DNA of 64,000 bases from Lachnospiraceae bacterium (GTDB taxonomy: Bacteria > Bacillota > Clostridia > Lachnospirales > Lachnospiraceae): positions 1 to 64,000 of the forward strand of contig JAKSHY010000001.1 of NCBI GenBank assembly GCA_024399135.1, read 5' to 3'. The notes under the pieces were generated by a model that saw only the letters and a list, made by a program, of their open reading frames with translations, ran no database searches and had not been told where the DNA came from. Positions within the stretch are counted from its first letter, which is position 1. Every line of letters starts with the position of its first letter. Positions 1 through 7,951 of the stretch are shown here, one piece after another. The position numbers and the translations under genes are program-made.

Positions 1-60
1 AACGCTTATCCAAGAAAGGTGAATAACTTCTGATTCAGTTTTGAGGGTATTAACCCTGAA
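1..60 (+). other. Possible 3' flank of an rRNA operon
   Basis: This stretch has no open reading frame and ends directly in an intrinsic terminator. Its wording, in particular the CAGTTTTGAGGGT segment at about 37-49, resembles the spacers found next to 23S and 5S rRNA genes in Firmicutes. A small hairpin (AGGGT at 44-48 with ACCCT at 53-57) precedes the terminator. The assignment is from memory of such spacers only; it could equally be the 3' untranslated end of an unrelated gene. Confidence 0.3.
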
Positions 61-88
61 AAGAAGTTCAATTGGACTTCTTTTTTTT
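61..88 (+). terminator. Intrinsic terminator of the upstream unit
   Basis: A 9-bp stem (AAGAAGTTC at 61-69 with GGACTTCTT at 74-82, one G-U pair) with an AATT loop is followed by an unbroken T run to 88. This is a classic Rho-independent terminator for whatever lies left of the window. Confidence 0.9.
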
Positions 89-119
89 ATTGTTTTAATC
101 ACAAAATTAGATAATTTTA

Positions 120-148
120 TTGTTTATAAAACATTAATATGATAAAAT
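120..148 (+). promoter_or_regulatory. Candidate sigma-A promoter of cheV
   Basis: TTGTTT (120-125) and TAAAAT (143-148) are spaced by 17 bp. The predicted start at about 155 gives a leader of roughly 55 nt before the cheV ATG. No sigma-D-like flagellar promoter was evident, so cheV may be expressed with general growth genes. Based on consensus match only. Confidence 0.45.
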
Positions 149-210
149 TGTAACGATGAAGGTATCGATTTTTATATCCTTTGATAGAAAATGAAGAGGT
201 GGCATTAATT

Positions 211-1104
211 ATGGACACAAAGATTTTACTTGAAAATGGTACTAATGAGTTAGAAGTTCTTGAATTTGAACTTGATAATAATGCTTACGGAATTAACGTA
301 GCTAAGATTAAGGAAATTATTCCTTATCAGGATGTTACTCCTGTTCCTAATGCACATCCAAGTATTGAAGGTATATTTATGCCAAGAGATACTATGATTA
401 CAGCAATTGATTTAAAAAATTGTTTACAAAGAGGTGTGAGTACTCCTGGTGGTTTATTTATAATCACTAACTTTAATAAGCTTGATATTGCGTTCCATGT
501 TGATTCTGTAAAAGGTATTCACAGAGTTTCTTGGCAGGATATTATTAAACCAGGAGCTACAGTTTCTTCTGCTGATGAAAGCGTTTCTACAGGTATTGTT
601 AAAATCGATGGAAAGTTAGTTATTATTCTTGATTTTGAAAAGATTGTTACAGATATTAATCCAGAAACAGGTCTTAAGACTTCTGAAATACTTGAATTAG
701 GAGAGAGATCACGTTCTGATGTTCCAATTCTTATTGCAGAAGATTCTGTTTTATTAAATAAGCTTATTGTTGATTCTTTAAAGAAGGCTGGATATGACAA
801 TCTGATTCATACTCAGAATGGACAGGAAGCATATGATGTTATTACTGAATGTAAGAATTCAGGAACATTGAAGGATCACGTACAGTGTATTATTACAGAT
901 ATAGAAATGCCTATTATGGATGGTCATAGATTAACAAAGCTGGTAAAATCAGATCCAGAAACTTCTAAGATTCCAGTAGTTATTTTCTCTTCACTGGTTA
1001 ATGAGGAAATGCGTAAAAAGGGTGAAGCTTTAGGTGCAGATGCTCAGCTTTCTAAACCTGAAATTGGAAATTTGGTTAAGGTTGTTGATAGTTTAGTTAA
1101 GTAA
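211..1104 (+). CDS. cheV: Chemotaxis coupling protein CheV (CheW domain plus receiver)
   Basis: The product (297 aa) couples chemoreceptors to the CheA kinase and contributes to adaptation. Residues about 10-160 form a CheW-like domain and about 175-295 a response-regulator receiver domain, with the acidic pocket and the phospho-acceptor Asp in ITDIEMPIMDG and the conserved Lys in LSKPE. The ATG at 211 follows a good ribosome binding site (GAAGAGGTGG, 193-202); an upstream in-frame TTG at 181 has none. The gene stands alone between two terminators, so it is probably monocistronic. Its presence implies a motile organism, consistent with the flagellar-type paralogs further right. The family assignment is firm; the receptor partners are not visible here. 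Confidence 0.93.
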   Translation: MDTKILLENGTNELEVLEFELDNNAYGINVAKIKEIIPYQDVTPVPNAHPSIEGIFMPRDTMITAIDLKNCLQRGVSTPGGLFIITNFNKLDIAFHVDSVKGIHRVSWQDIIKPGATVSSADESVSTGIVKIDGKLVIILDFEKIVTDINPETGLKTSEILELGERSRSDVPILIAEDSVLLNKLIVDSLKKAGYDNLIHTQNGQEAYDVITECKNSGTLKDHVQCIITDIEMPIMDGHRLTKLVKSDPETSKIPVVIFSSLVNEEMRKKGEALGADAQLSKPEIGNLVKVVDSLVK

Positions 1105-1118
1105 ATGATTCTAATGGG

Positions 1119-1144
1119 GGAGTCGGTTCTGCCGACTCCTTTTT
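1119..1144 (+). terminator. Intrinsic terminator of cheV
   Basis: GGAGTCGG (1119-1126) pairs with CCGACTCC (1132-1139) around a 5-nt loop, followed by a T run at 1140-1144. Confidence 0.92.
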
Positions 1145-1160
1145 AAGTGTTGAGGATATT

Positions 1161-1643
1161 ATGGAAAAATTGAATTCTGTTATCGAAAAGTTTAATGAAG
1201 ATAACATAGTACTTGTTGGATTAGGCGAAAGTTTTACTGTAAATGAAGAGAATGTATTAAGATTAGAAAAAATCCTTAATGGGAAAAATTACTTTATTGT
1301 TTCTTTATCAAATAATAAAGATATTGATGATTACTCCCTTGATTCTGAAAGAATTGCTTTACCGTTTGCGGATGAAAATAATGATCGATGGGAAAAATAT
1401 CTTTCCTTTCTTCAAAACACAATAAATAAGAATTTACTGATTTTTGAATTGGGTGTCGGTTTCCTTCAACCTGAGGTAATAAGATTTCCTTTTGAAAAAA
1501 CTACTTTTTATAATAAAAAAGCTACATTAATTCGAGTTAATAAGAATTTTTATCAGCTTAGTAAGGAAATAAGTGAAAGAGGTATTGCGATTAAAGAAGA
1601 TCCAAGCTTATTTTTAGAACAATTGTTAGATTCTTTGAATTAG
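1161..1643 (+). CDS. Small Sir2-like protein, probably without deacetylase activity
   Basis: The product has 160 aa and no signal peptide or membrane segment. The C-terminal half (ELGVGFLQPEVIRFPF, then residues resembling the last strands of a Rossmann fold) resembles the C-terminal part of Sir2-family NAD-dependent deacetylases of Firmicutes, in which ELGVG and a following PFE/PFW block are typical. The glycine-rich NAD-binding N-terminus, the catalytic His region and the zinc-binding cysteines of full-length sirtuins are not visible, and the protein is about 100 residues shorter than that family. I infer a divergent or degenerate relative rather than an active enzyme. It starts with ATG after a TGAGGA ribosome binding site. 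The promoter of the next gene lies in its last codons. Confidence 0.5.
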   Translation: MEKLNSVIEKFNEDNIVLVGLGESFTVNEENVLRLEKILNGKNYFIVSLSNNKDIDDYSLDSERIALPFADENNDRWEKYLSFLQNTINKNLLIFELGVGFLQPEVIRFPFEKTTFYNKKATLIRVNKNFYQLSKEISERGIAIKEDPSLFLEQLLDSLN

Positions 1644-1651
1644 TATATAAT
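1623..1651 (+). promoter_or_regulatory. Sigma-A promoter of the 1685-7679 gene group
   Basis: TTGTTA (1623-1628) and a perfect TATAAT (1646-1651) are 17 bp apart, inside the end of the preceding gene. The predicted start near 1658 leaves a leader of about 27 nt containing the GGAGA ribosome binding site before the ATG at 1685. This is one of the best promoter matches in the window. Confidence 0.62.
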
Positions 1652-1684
1652 TGACAGTGATTTTATTGAAAATGGAGAACATAA

Positions 1685-4375
1685 ATGACATCTGAAGAAC
1701 AATACTTGGATGATCTATTAAAAAATGTAACACAGAACTCGTCTGAACGAAGTATGGATGAGGTTATGCGCGAAATGATGGGAGTGAGTGCGAGTGCACC
1801 AGAACCGATGCAGGAAGTAAAAGAAGAAAATTTAGGACCTGCTTTGGAGCAACCATCAGAAGAAGACTTGGCAGCTATGCTTGAAAGTCTTGATTTTGAT
1901 GCACTTGATTCTGAGTTAAAAAATGCGGATATTACTCCTTCAGATAATGCAGATGAAACTATTACTAGTTTTCAGAATGATACATTGGCAGATGTTATGG
2001 ATGTATTAGAGGATCCATCTATTTTTACTGATCCTTCTATGGCGAACAATCCAGATGTTGATTTGCTTGGAGATATTAGTAAGTTTATTATTGATAGTCC
2101 TAGTGAAGAAACTCCAGAAACTGAAGAAATGCCAGTAATTGAAGACATTATTCCAGAAGCTGAAGAAATGCCAGTAATTGAAGACATTATACCAGAAACT
2201 GAAGAAATGTCAGTAATTGAAGACATTCCAGAAGCTGAAGAAATGCCGGTTATTGAAGACATTATTCCAGAAGCTGAAGAAATGCCAGTAATTGAAGACA
2301 TTATTCCAGAAAATGAAGAGATGCCGGTAATTGAAGACATTCCGGATGTTGATGAAATACCAGCGATTGAAGATATTCCAGAAACTGAAGAAGTACCAGC
2401 GTTTGAAGAGGTACCAGGAGTTGAAGATATCACTTCAACAGATGATATTTCAATAAATGAAGATGCAAATTTAGATAATATAAATATAGATGATATTAAT
2501 ATAGATGATATTAATTTAGATAATATTGAATTAGACAATCTTAATTTGGATGATTTTAATTTTGAAGAATCATCCAAACAAGAAAGTGAAGAATCAATAG
2601 AAGAACAGCCATTTGTTGAACCAGAGGGTATTATTTTTGAATCTGACGAAGAGCCTTCTTCGGATGATTCAATCTCTGAACTTGACGATATGTTAGCTGA
2701 ACTTGGCATTGATGATGACACTGAAAAGAGTGAGGATGAAACTGTTGATTCAACAATTTCAGATTTGAATTTTGATCAACCATCATTAGATGATTTGGAT
2801 GCATTATTTAATGGAATTGAGATGGAAGCTATGGGCATGAATGCTCCTGAGTCTTCTGATAATGAAGTTACAGAATCCGAGACTTCCAATATAGTTGACA
2901 AGCTTGAGAGTACCGAGAATTCTGATGATGATTTGTTAGCCTTACTTGAAGGAATTGATGAGAATGCATCAGAAGATGATTATAAAGATATTAAGAGCGA
3001 ATTCGATGTTGAAGATAATCAGGATGAAATAAGTGCGCTTCTTGGAGAAGACGAAGAAGATTCTTCTAGGAAAAAGAAATCCAAGAAGAAAAAGGAAAAA
3101 GTAAAGAAAGAAAAAGCACCAAAAGAAAAGAAAGGTGGTTTTTCTCTATTTAAGAAAAAGAATAAAGATGATGAAGCACTAGATAGTGAAAACACTGAAG
3201 AAGAACCGAAAGATTCAGTTTCCTTGGAAGAGGATTCTTCTTTAGTAGATGCTGAAGATGCACTGAATCTTGATAAACTAATTAGTGAAGCCAGTGCTGA
3301 AGAAAATAGTGATGCTGATTCGTTAGAAAATATCGCAGAATCACTAGAAAGTGTCGAAATTGATGAAGAGTTGGCTAATCTTCCGGACAAGTCTAAAAAG
3401 GAGAAAAAACCGGGATTATTAGCCAGAATTTTAGCTTTTCTTACTGAGGAAGTTGATGAAGAGGAAGAGACTCCAGCTTCAGAAATTACGAATGAAGATA
3501 TTATAGCTGAGATTGATGCAGAATCAGCAGAAGCTTTGCTCGAAGATAAAGGGAAGAAAAAGGGTAAGAAGGAAAAGAAGGAAAAGAAAGAAAAGAAATC
3601 TAAGAAGGACTCGAAGAAAGAGGGTGCCTCTGAAGACGGCGAAGAAGGTGCAGAAGGTGCACCTAAAAAGGAGAAAAAAACTAAGAAGGAGAAGGCTCCT
3701 AAGGAACCAAAAGAAAAGCTTCCAAGAAAAGTTGTTCTTTCAAAGAAAGCAAGTATATGTTTAGTTGGCCTTTGTGCTACAGTAATTGCTGCACTTGTAA
3801 TTTTAAGTACCGTTCTTCCAGACAGTAAAGAAAAAACATTAGCAAGACGTGCATATCTAAACGGTGATTATGAAACTGCTTATGAGAATTTGTATGGTAA
3901 AAATTTAAATTCGTCAGACGCAATCATATTTAATAGATCAAAGGATATATTAATGATTGAAAGACGATGGAATTCTTATGAAAGCAGAATTAAATTAAAT
4001 CAGCCAGCAGAGGCAATAGATTCTCTTATCGAAGGTATTGTAGTTTATGATACCATTAAGGGAAGAATTGACTCTGATGTTCATGGAATAATTGATGGCA
4101 CTTATCAAAAAATTATTATTGAATTGAATAATAAATATAATATTTCAGTGGATGAAGCTAAAAGGTTATATTCTTTAGATTCAACTGAGTATACGAAAGC
4201 TCTTTATTCTATTGCTTATGGCGAACAATATAATATTAATCAAAACGAAGGTGATACTAATAGCGATGAATTAAGTAATGATGATGCTATTGGACAGGAT
4301 ACTGACACTAACGATGTGGATGAGCCTGAAAAAAATTTGGATGATTTACTTCCAGAAGAAGAGGATTTATTATGA
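1685..4375 (+). CDS. Large charge-segregated single-pass membrane protein with repeats
   Basis: The product (896 aa) matches no family I can name. Residues 1 to about 460 are very acidic and include seven copies of an EEMPVIEDIIPEA-like unit (about 147-235) and a D-x-I/L-N-x pentapeptide run (about 260-295). From about 460 to 685, acidic stretches alternate with lysine-rich blocks (KKEKKEKKEKK types). A single hydrophobic helix lies at about 689-712. The remaining about 185 residues look helical and TPR-like (ARRAYLNGDYETAYENLYG), then turn acidic again. By the positive-inside rule the long tail should be cytoplasmic and the TPR-like domain outside. The ATG overlaps nothing upstream, and the stop overlaps hisH by 4 nt, so the two are co-translated. 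The function is unknown. Confidence 0.7.
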   Translation: MTSEEQYLDDLLKNVTQNSSERSMDEVMREMMGVSASAPEPMQEVKEENLGPALEQPSEEDLAAMLESLDFDALDSELKNADITPSDNADETITSFQNDTLADVMDVLEDPSIFTDPSMANNPDVDLLGDISKFIIDSPSEETPETEEMPVIEDIIPEAEEMPVIEDIIPETEEMSVIEDIPEAEEMPVIEDIIPEAEEMPVIEDIIPENEEMPVIEDIPDVDEIPAIEDIPETEEVPAFEEVPGVEDITSTDDISINEDANLDNINIDDINIDDINLDNIELDNLNLDDFNFEESSKQESEESIEEQPFVEPEGIIFESDEEPSSDDSISELDDMLAELGIDDDTEKSEDETVDSTISDLNFDQPSLDDLDALFNGIEMEAMGMNAPESSDNEVTESETSNIVDKLESTENSDDDLLALLEGIDENASEDDYKDIKSEFDVEDNQDEISALLGEDEEDSSRKKKSKKKKEKVKKEKAPKEKKGGFSLFKKKNKDDEALDSENTEEEPKDSVSLEEDSSLVDAEDALNLDKLISEASAEENSDADSLENIAESLESVEIDEELANLPDKSKKEKKPGLLARILAFLTEEVDEEEETPASEITNEDIIAEIDAESAEALLEDKGKKKGKKEKKEKKEKKSKKDSKKEGASEDGEEGAEGAPKKEKKTKKEKAPKEPKEKLPRKVVLSKKASICLVGLCATVIAALVILSTVLPDSKEKTLARRAYLNGDYETAYENLYGKNLNSSDAIIFNRSKDILMIERRWNSYESRIKLNQPAEAIDSLIEGIVVYDTIKGRIDSDVHGIIDGTYQKIIIELNNKYNISVDEAKRLYSLDSTEYTKALYSIAYGEQYNINQNEGDTNSDELSNDDAIGQDTDTNDVDEPEKNLDDLLPEEEDLL
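2123..2395 (+). repeat. Tandem 36/39-bp coding repeats
   Basis: The unit starting GAAGAAATGCCAGTAATTGA recurs at 2123, 2162, 2201, 2237, 2276 and 2315, i.e. every 39 or 36 bp, with more diverged copies to about 2395. All steps are multiples of three, so copy-number change would keep the frame. They encode the acidic EEMPVIEDI units of the membrane protein and are not CRISPR repeats. Confidence 0.9.
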
Positions 4376-4977
4376 TAGCTATTATTGATTATGACGCAGG
4401 AAATATTAAAAGCGTTATGAAAGCCCTTGAATTTTTAGGACACGATTATGTTTTAACCAGGGATAAAGATATACTTCTTAATGCATCGAAGGTTATTCTT
4501 CCGGGAGTAGGATCCTTTAAGGATGCAATGGATAAGCTTAATGAATATGATTTAGTTGATACAATTAGGGAAATTGTAAAGAAGGGTACTCCGTTTTTAG
4601 GTATATGCCTTGGCCTTCAACTGATCTTTGATTCATCAGAGGAAGCTCCTGGTGTCCAGGGACTTTCATTACTTCCTGGAAAGATTGTGAGATTTCCTAA
4701 AAGGGATGAACTAAAGGTTCCTCAAATTGGCTGGAATTCACTTTCGTTTCCTAAAAAATCCAGACTATTTGAAGGTATTGAAGAGGATTCGTTCGTATAT
4801 TTTGTTCATTCTTATTATCTTAAGGCTGAAAACCCTGATGATGTTGCAGCTAAATCAGATTATGGTATTATCTTTGATGCAGCAGTTGAACATGATAATA
4901 TTTTTGCATGTCAGTTCCATCCAGAAAAAAGCTCTGATATAGGTCTTAGAATATTAAAGAATTTCGTAAATATATAG
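4372..4977 (+). CDS. hisH: Imidazole glycerol phosphate synthase, glutaminase subunit HisH
   Basis: HisH (201 aa) hydrolyses glutamine and passes ammonia to HisF in the fifth step of histidine biosynthesis. It is a class I glutamine amidotransferase: the nucleophile Cys sits in GICLGLQ (about residue 79) and the His-Glu pair in FHPEKSS (about 183-185). The N-terminal [12 protein letters not shown] is characteristic. It overlaps the preceding gene by ATGA and is followed 13 nt later by its partner hisF. No other his genes are present in the window, so the pair is separated from the rest of the pathway. Confidence 0.97.
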   Translation: MIAIIDYDAGNIKSVMKALEFLGHDYVLTRDKDILLNASKVILPGVGSFKDAMDKLNEYDLVDTIREIVKKGTPFLGICLGLQLIFDSSEEAPGVQGLSLLPGKIVRFPKRDELKVPQIGWNSLSFPKKSRLFEGIEEDSFVYFVHSYYLKAENPDDVAAKSDYGIIFDAAVEHDNIFACQFHPEKSSDIGLRILKNFVNI

Positions 4978-4990
4978 ATTAGAGGTTATT

Positions 4991-5746
4991 ATGCACACTA
5001 AAAGAATTATTCCCTGTCTTGATGTTGATAATGGAAGAGTAGTTAAGGGAACAAATTTTGTTAATTTAATCGATGCTGGAGATCCTGTTGAGATAGCAAA
5101 GATGTACGATAAATCTGGTGCGGATGAGTTGGTTTTTCTTGATATTACTGCTTCATCAGATGCAAGAGAAATAAAGGCAAATCTTGTCAGAAAAGTTGCT
5201 GAGTGTGTTTTTATTCCTTTTACTGTAGGTGGTGGAATAAGAACAGTAGATGATTTTAGAATGATACTACGTGAAGGTGCAGATAAGGTTGCAGTTAATT
5301 CAGCAGCTATTATGAATCCTTCTTTAATAGAGGAAGCTGCCGGTATTTTTGGCTCACAATGTGTTGTTGTTGCTATTGATGCTAAAAGAGTGGGAGATAG
5401 TTGGCACATATTTAAAAATGGTGGTCGTGTTGATATGGGAATTGACGCCATTGAATGGGCTATACAGGCTGAAAAGTTAGGCGCTGGTGAGATTTTGTTA
5501 ACATCAATGGATTGTGATGGAACAAAAAATGGATATGACCTTGAATTGACAAGGAAAATATCAGAAAGTGTTTCTATTCCAGTTATAGCTTCTGGAGGTG
5601 CAGGAACTATGGAGCACTTTTATGAAGCATTAGAGGTTGGAAAGGCAGACGCGGCACTTGCAGCATCCTTATTCCATTTTAGAGAAATGGAAATTAAAGA
5701 TTTAAAGGATTATCTTAAGGAAAAGGGTGTTAGTGTTAGAATATAG
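4991..5746 (+). CDS. hisF: Imidazole glycerol phosphate synthase, cyclase subunit HisF
   Basis: HisF (251 aa) is the (beta/alpha)8-barrel synthase that converts PRFAR and ammonia to imidazole glycerol phosphate and AICAR. The two catalytic aspartates are in place: D11 in [13 protein letters not shown] and the second in VVVAIDAKR (about 130). The phosphate-binding loops GGGIRT and ASGGAGT are intact, and the length is normal for the family. An AGAGGTT ribosome binding site precedes the ATG. It forms a functional pair with hisH and is followed after 11 nt by ung. Confidence 0.97.
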   Translation: MHTKRIIPCLDVDNGRVVKGTNFVNLIDAGDPVEIAKMYDKSGADELVFLDITASSDAREIKANLVRKVAECVFIPFTVGGGIRTVDDFRMILREGADKVAVNSAAIMNPSLIEEAAGIFGSQCVVVAIDAKRVGDSWHIFKNGGRVDMGIDAIEWAIQAEKLGAGEILLTSMDCDGTKNGYDLELTRKISESVSIPVIASGGAGTMEHFYEALEVGKADAALAASLFHFREMEIKDLKDYLKEKGVSVRI

Positions 5747-5757
5747 GAGCGATTATT

Positions 5758-6432
5758 ATGGGAATGATTAATAATGACTGGCTTCCTAAAATACAAAATG
5801 AATTTAAGAAGGACTATTATAAGGAATTGTTTAGTTTCGTTAAGGAAGAATATAATACGAGACAGATATTTCCGCCTTCTGATGATATATTTAATGCATT
5901 TCACTTAACTCCATTAAGTGAAGTAAAGGTTCTTATTTTAGGGCAGGATCCTTATCATGATGTTAATCAGGCGCATGGACTTAGTTTTTCGGTAAAGGTT
6001 GGAGAAAAGATACCTCCTTCATTACAGAATATTTATAAAGAGCTTCATGATGACTTAGGTTGTAAAATTCCTAATAATGGTTATCTTGAAAAATGGGCTA
6101 AACAAGGTGTATTATTGCTAAATACTGTTCTTACAGTAAGAGCTCACGAAGCGGCCTCTCATCAGGGAAAAGGGTGGGAGAACTTTACAGATGCTATTAT
6201 AAGAGCTGTCAATGAAGAAGATAGGCCGATAGTATATTTATTATGGGGAAGTCCGGCACAAAAGAAGATTAGTATGCTTAATAATCCCAAGCATCTTGTT
6301 TTGAAGGCACCGCACCCATCACCGTTGTCGGCATACAGAGGCTTTTTTGGATGCAAACATTTTAGTCAGTGTAATGACTTTTTAATAAAAAATAATATTA
6401 AGCCAATTGATTGGCAGATAGAGGATGTGTAA
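5758..6432 (+). CDS. ung: Uracil-DNA glycosylase
   Basis: The enzyme (224 aa) removes uracil from DNA to start base-excision repair. Family 1 motifs are complete: the water-activating loop GQDPYHD (about 62-68), the minor-groove loop HPSPLSAYRG (about 186-195), and the uracil-binding Asn in LLLNTVLTV. The ATG at 5758 lies 11 nt after hisF with AGGAGC as ribosome binding site. Its presence in a biosynthetic gene string looks like simple co-transcription, not a functional link. The stop lies 2 nt before the start of lysA. Confidence 0.96.
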   Translation: MGMINNDWLPKIQNEFKKDYYKELFSFVKEEYNTRQIFPPSDDIFNAFHLTPLSEVKVLILGQDPYHDVNQAHGLSFSVKVGEKIPPSLQNIYKELHDDLGCKIPNNGYLEKWAKQGVLLLNTVLTVRAHEAASHQGKGWENFTDAIIRAVNEEDRPIVYLLWGSPAQKKISMLNNPKHLVLKAPHPSPLSAYRGFFGCKHFSQCNDFLIKNNIKPIDWQIEDV

Positions 6433-6434
6433 TT

Positions 6435-7679
6435 ATGGAATCTTATATTGAAAGTGTTGATTTTTTTAAGGGTAATAATCCTGAGGAGATTGCCCAAAAG
6501 TACGGAACTCCATTATATGTTTATAATGAAGATATTATCAGAGACCGTATGCGAAAAGTTGCTAATGTAATCACCAAGTACCCTTATAGAGCAAATTATT
6601 CTATTAAAGCGAATTCTAATATGAGCATATTAAAGATGGCTCTTGAAGAGGGCGTGAACTGTGATGCTATGTCAGAGGGTGAAATTAAAATGCTTCTTAA
6701 GGCAGGTTTTCCTACAGAGCAGATTTTCTTTGTAAGTAATAATATTGATGCAAAGGAAATGCAGTTTGCTATCGATAATGATATTATGATAAGCCTTGAT
6801 TCGCTTGATCAGTTAAGATTATTTGGTTCTATCAATAGAGGTGGAAAATGTGCAGTAAGACTTAATCCAGGTGTTGGTGCTGGACATCACGAAAAGGTTG
6901 TTACTGCTGGTAAGAAAACTAAATTTGCTATTCAGGAAGATGATGTAGACGAGATTTTTGCGATTGCTAAGGAATATGATTTGACCATATGCGGAATTAA
7001 TCAGCATGTAGGTTCATTATTCATGGATCCCGCTCCTTTTTTGGCTGCAGTAGATAATTTCCTTAGATTAGCTAAGAGATTTCCTGATCTTGAATTCATT
7101 GATTTTGGTGGTGGTTATGGAATCCCTTATCACAAATTAAATGATGAGAAAGATTTTGATATGAAAGGCTTTTCAGAAGAACTTACTAAGAAGCTTGATA
7201 AATTTGTTGAAGAATATGGAAAAGCTCCATTATTTAAGTCTGAACCAGGAAGATTCTGCGTAGCAGAGGGTAGTGTAATCTTAGGAAGAGTTAATGCTAT
7301 TAAGAATAATGCGGACAAGACATATGTTGGTACAGATGTTGGTATGAATGTTCTTGTGCGTCCTTCTATGTATGATTCTTGGCATGATATTGAGATTATT
7401 TCTAATGGAAAGGTTGTAAAGGGTCAGGACAAGGAAGTTACAGTAGCAGGAAATATATGTGAGTCAGGCGATCTTTTGTGTAAAGACAGAATGCTTGCCA
7501 AGGTTACAGATAATGATCTTATTTGTGTCCTTGACACAGGTGCTTATGGATATTCAATGTGTTATCCATATAACTGCAGAATGCGTCCTGCTGAAGTTTT
7601 GGTATGCTCAGATGGAAGTGTTAAGCTGATTAGAAGAAGAGAAACATTTGAGGATTTAGTAAGCTATTTTCCAGAATAA
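6435..7679 (+). CDS. lysA: Diaminopimelate decarboxylase
   Basis: The product (414 aa) is a fold-type III PLP enzyme that decarboxylates meso-diaminopimelate to lysine. The PLP lysine is in YSIKANSN (about residue 58), the phosphate-binding glycine loop in DFGGGYGIP, the substrate-binding Glu/Arg in SEPGRF, and the catalytic Cys-Glu pair in ICESGDLL, all as in LysA. Related decarboxylases such as carboxynorspermidine decarboxylase are less likely given these motifs. The ATG at 6435 has GAGGATG as ribosome binding site; an in-frame TTG at 6411 inside ung is not needed. The gene ends the unit at a strong terminator. Confidence 0.9.
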   Translation: MESYIESVDFFKGNNPEEIAQKYGTPLYVYNEDIIRDRMRKVANVITKYPYRANYSIKANSNMSILKMALEEGVNCDAMSEGEIKMLLKAGFPTEQIFFVSNNIDAKEMQFAIDNDIMISLDSLDQLRLFGSINRGGKCAVRLNPGVGAGHHEKVVTAGKKTKFAIQEDDVDEIFAIAKEYDLTICGINQHVGSLFMDPAPFLAAVDNFLRLAKRFPDLEFIDFGGGYGIPYHKLNDEKDFDMKGFSEELTKKLDKFVEEYGKAPLFKSEPGRFCVAEGSVILGRVNAIKNNADKTYVGTDVGMNVLVRPSMYDSWHDIEIISNGKVVKGQDKEVTVAGNICESGDLLCKDRMLAKVTDNDLICVLDTGAYGYSMCYPYNCRMRPAEVLVCSDGSVKLIRRRETFEDLVSYFPE

Positions 7680-7710
7680 GTATTAGATAATTGAATAATA
7701 TATTGAAATA

Positions 7711-7743
7711 AAAAAGACTCTGGAATAATTCCAGAGTCTTTTT
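7711..7743. terminator. Bidirectional terminator of lysA and tRNA-Leu
   Basis: A perfect 15-bp stem (7711-7725 with 7729-7743) has a three-base loop and is flanked by A and T runs, so it reads as an intrinsic terminator on both strands. It stops lysA on + and the tRNA transcript on -. Confidence 0.93.
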
Positions 7744-7745
7744 TA

Positions 7746-7829
7746 TGCCGGCGGCGGGACTTGAACCCGCACGATGTTACCACCAACAGATTTTGAGTCT
7801 GCCTCGTCTGCCAATTCCGACACGCCGGC
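7746..7829 (-). tRNA. tRNA-Leu (anticodon CAA)
   Basis: Read on the - strand, the sequence folds into a complete 84-nt tRNA: a 7-bp acceptor stem GCCGGCG/CGCCGGC, a D arm with TTGGCAGA typical of class II leucine tRNAs, an anticodon stem GCAGA/TCTGT around loop CTCAAAA (anticodon CAA, reading UUG), a variable arm, and a T arm with GGTTCAAGTCC. The discriminator is A, as needed for leucine. The 3' CCA is not encoded and would have to be added. It lies alone and opposite to its neighbours. Confidence 0.96.
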
Positions 7830-7840
7830 CAGCGAAATAT

Positions 7841-7869
7841 ATATTATCATATGAGGATTAATAAAACAA
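7841..7869 (-). promoter_or_regulatory. Promoter of tRNA-Leu
   Basis: On the - strand TTGTTT (7869-7864) and TAATAT (7846-7841) are spaced by 17 bp, placing the transcript start only a few bases before the mature tRNA 5' end at 7829. Confidence 0.55.
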
Positions 7870-7918
7870 GTATGTGTCATTCAATTTTTCATAAAATATA
7901 GGCGAAAAAGGGTGATTG

Positions 7919-7927
7919 TGATATAAT
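7919..7927 (+). promoter_or_regulatory. Extended -10 promoter before the anti-sigma-like gene and polA
   Basis: TGATATAAT is a perfect extended -10 element. No good -35 hexamer is visible 16-18 bp upstream. The predicted start near 7934 gives a leader of about 18 nt that just includes the GGAGAAG ribosome binding site. Confidence 0.5.
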
Positions 7928-7951
7928 CATTTTAATGTGGAGAAGTATGTT

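Noticed and set aside
1651-1656. TTGACA as a -35 box
   Set aside because: No -10 element is found 16-18 bp downstream, and the TTGTTA/TATAAT pair just upstream is far better.
2123-2395. Regular repeats that could suggest a CRISPR array
   Set aside because: The units abut without unique spacers, keep the reading frame (36 or 39 bp) and lie inside a coding region.
1972-3390. Long open frames on the - strand, rich in Ser, Ile and Phe, opposite the acidic membrane protein
   Set aside because: They are mirror images of the GAA/GAT-rich repeats; they have no ribosome binding sites and their composition follows the sense strand.
3513-3764. Basic 83-residue frame within the lysine-rich region
   Set aside because: It is an out-of-frame reading of AAG/AAA-rich codons of the membrane protein.
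6411-6434. Upstream TTG start for lysA inside ung
   Set aside because: It has no ribosome site and would add eight residues not typical of LysA; ATG 6435 has GAGGATG.
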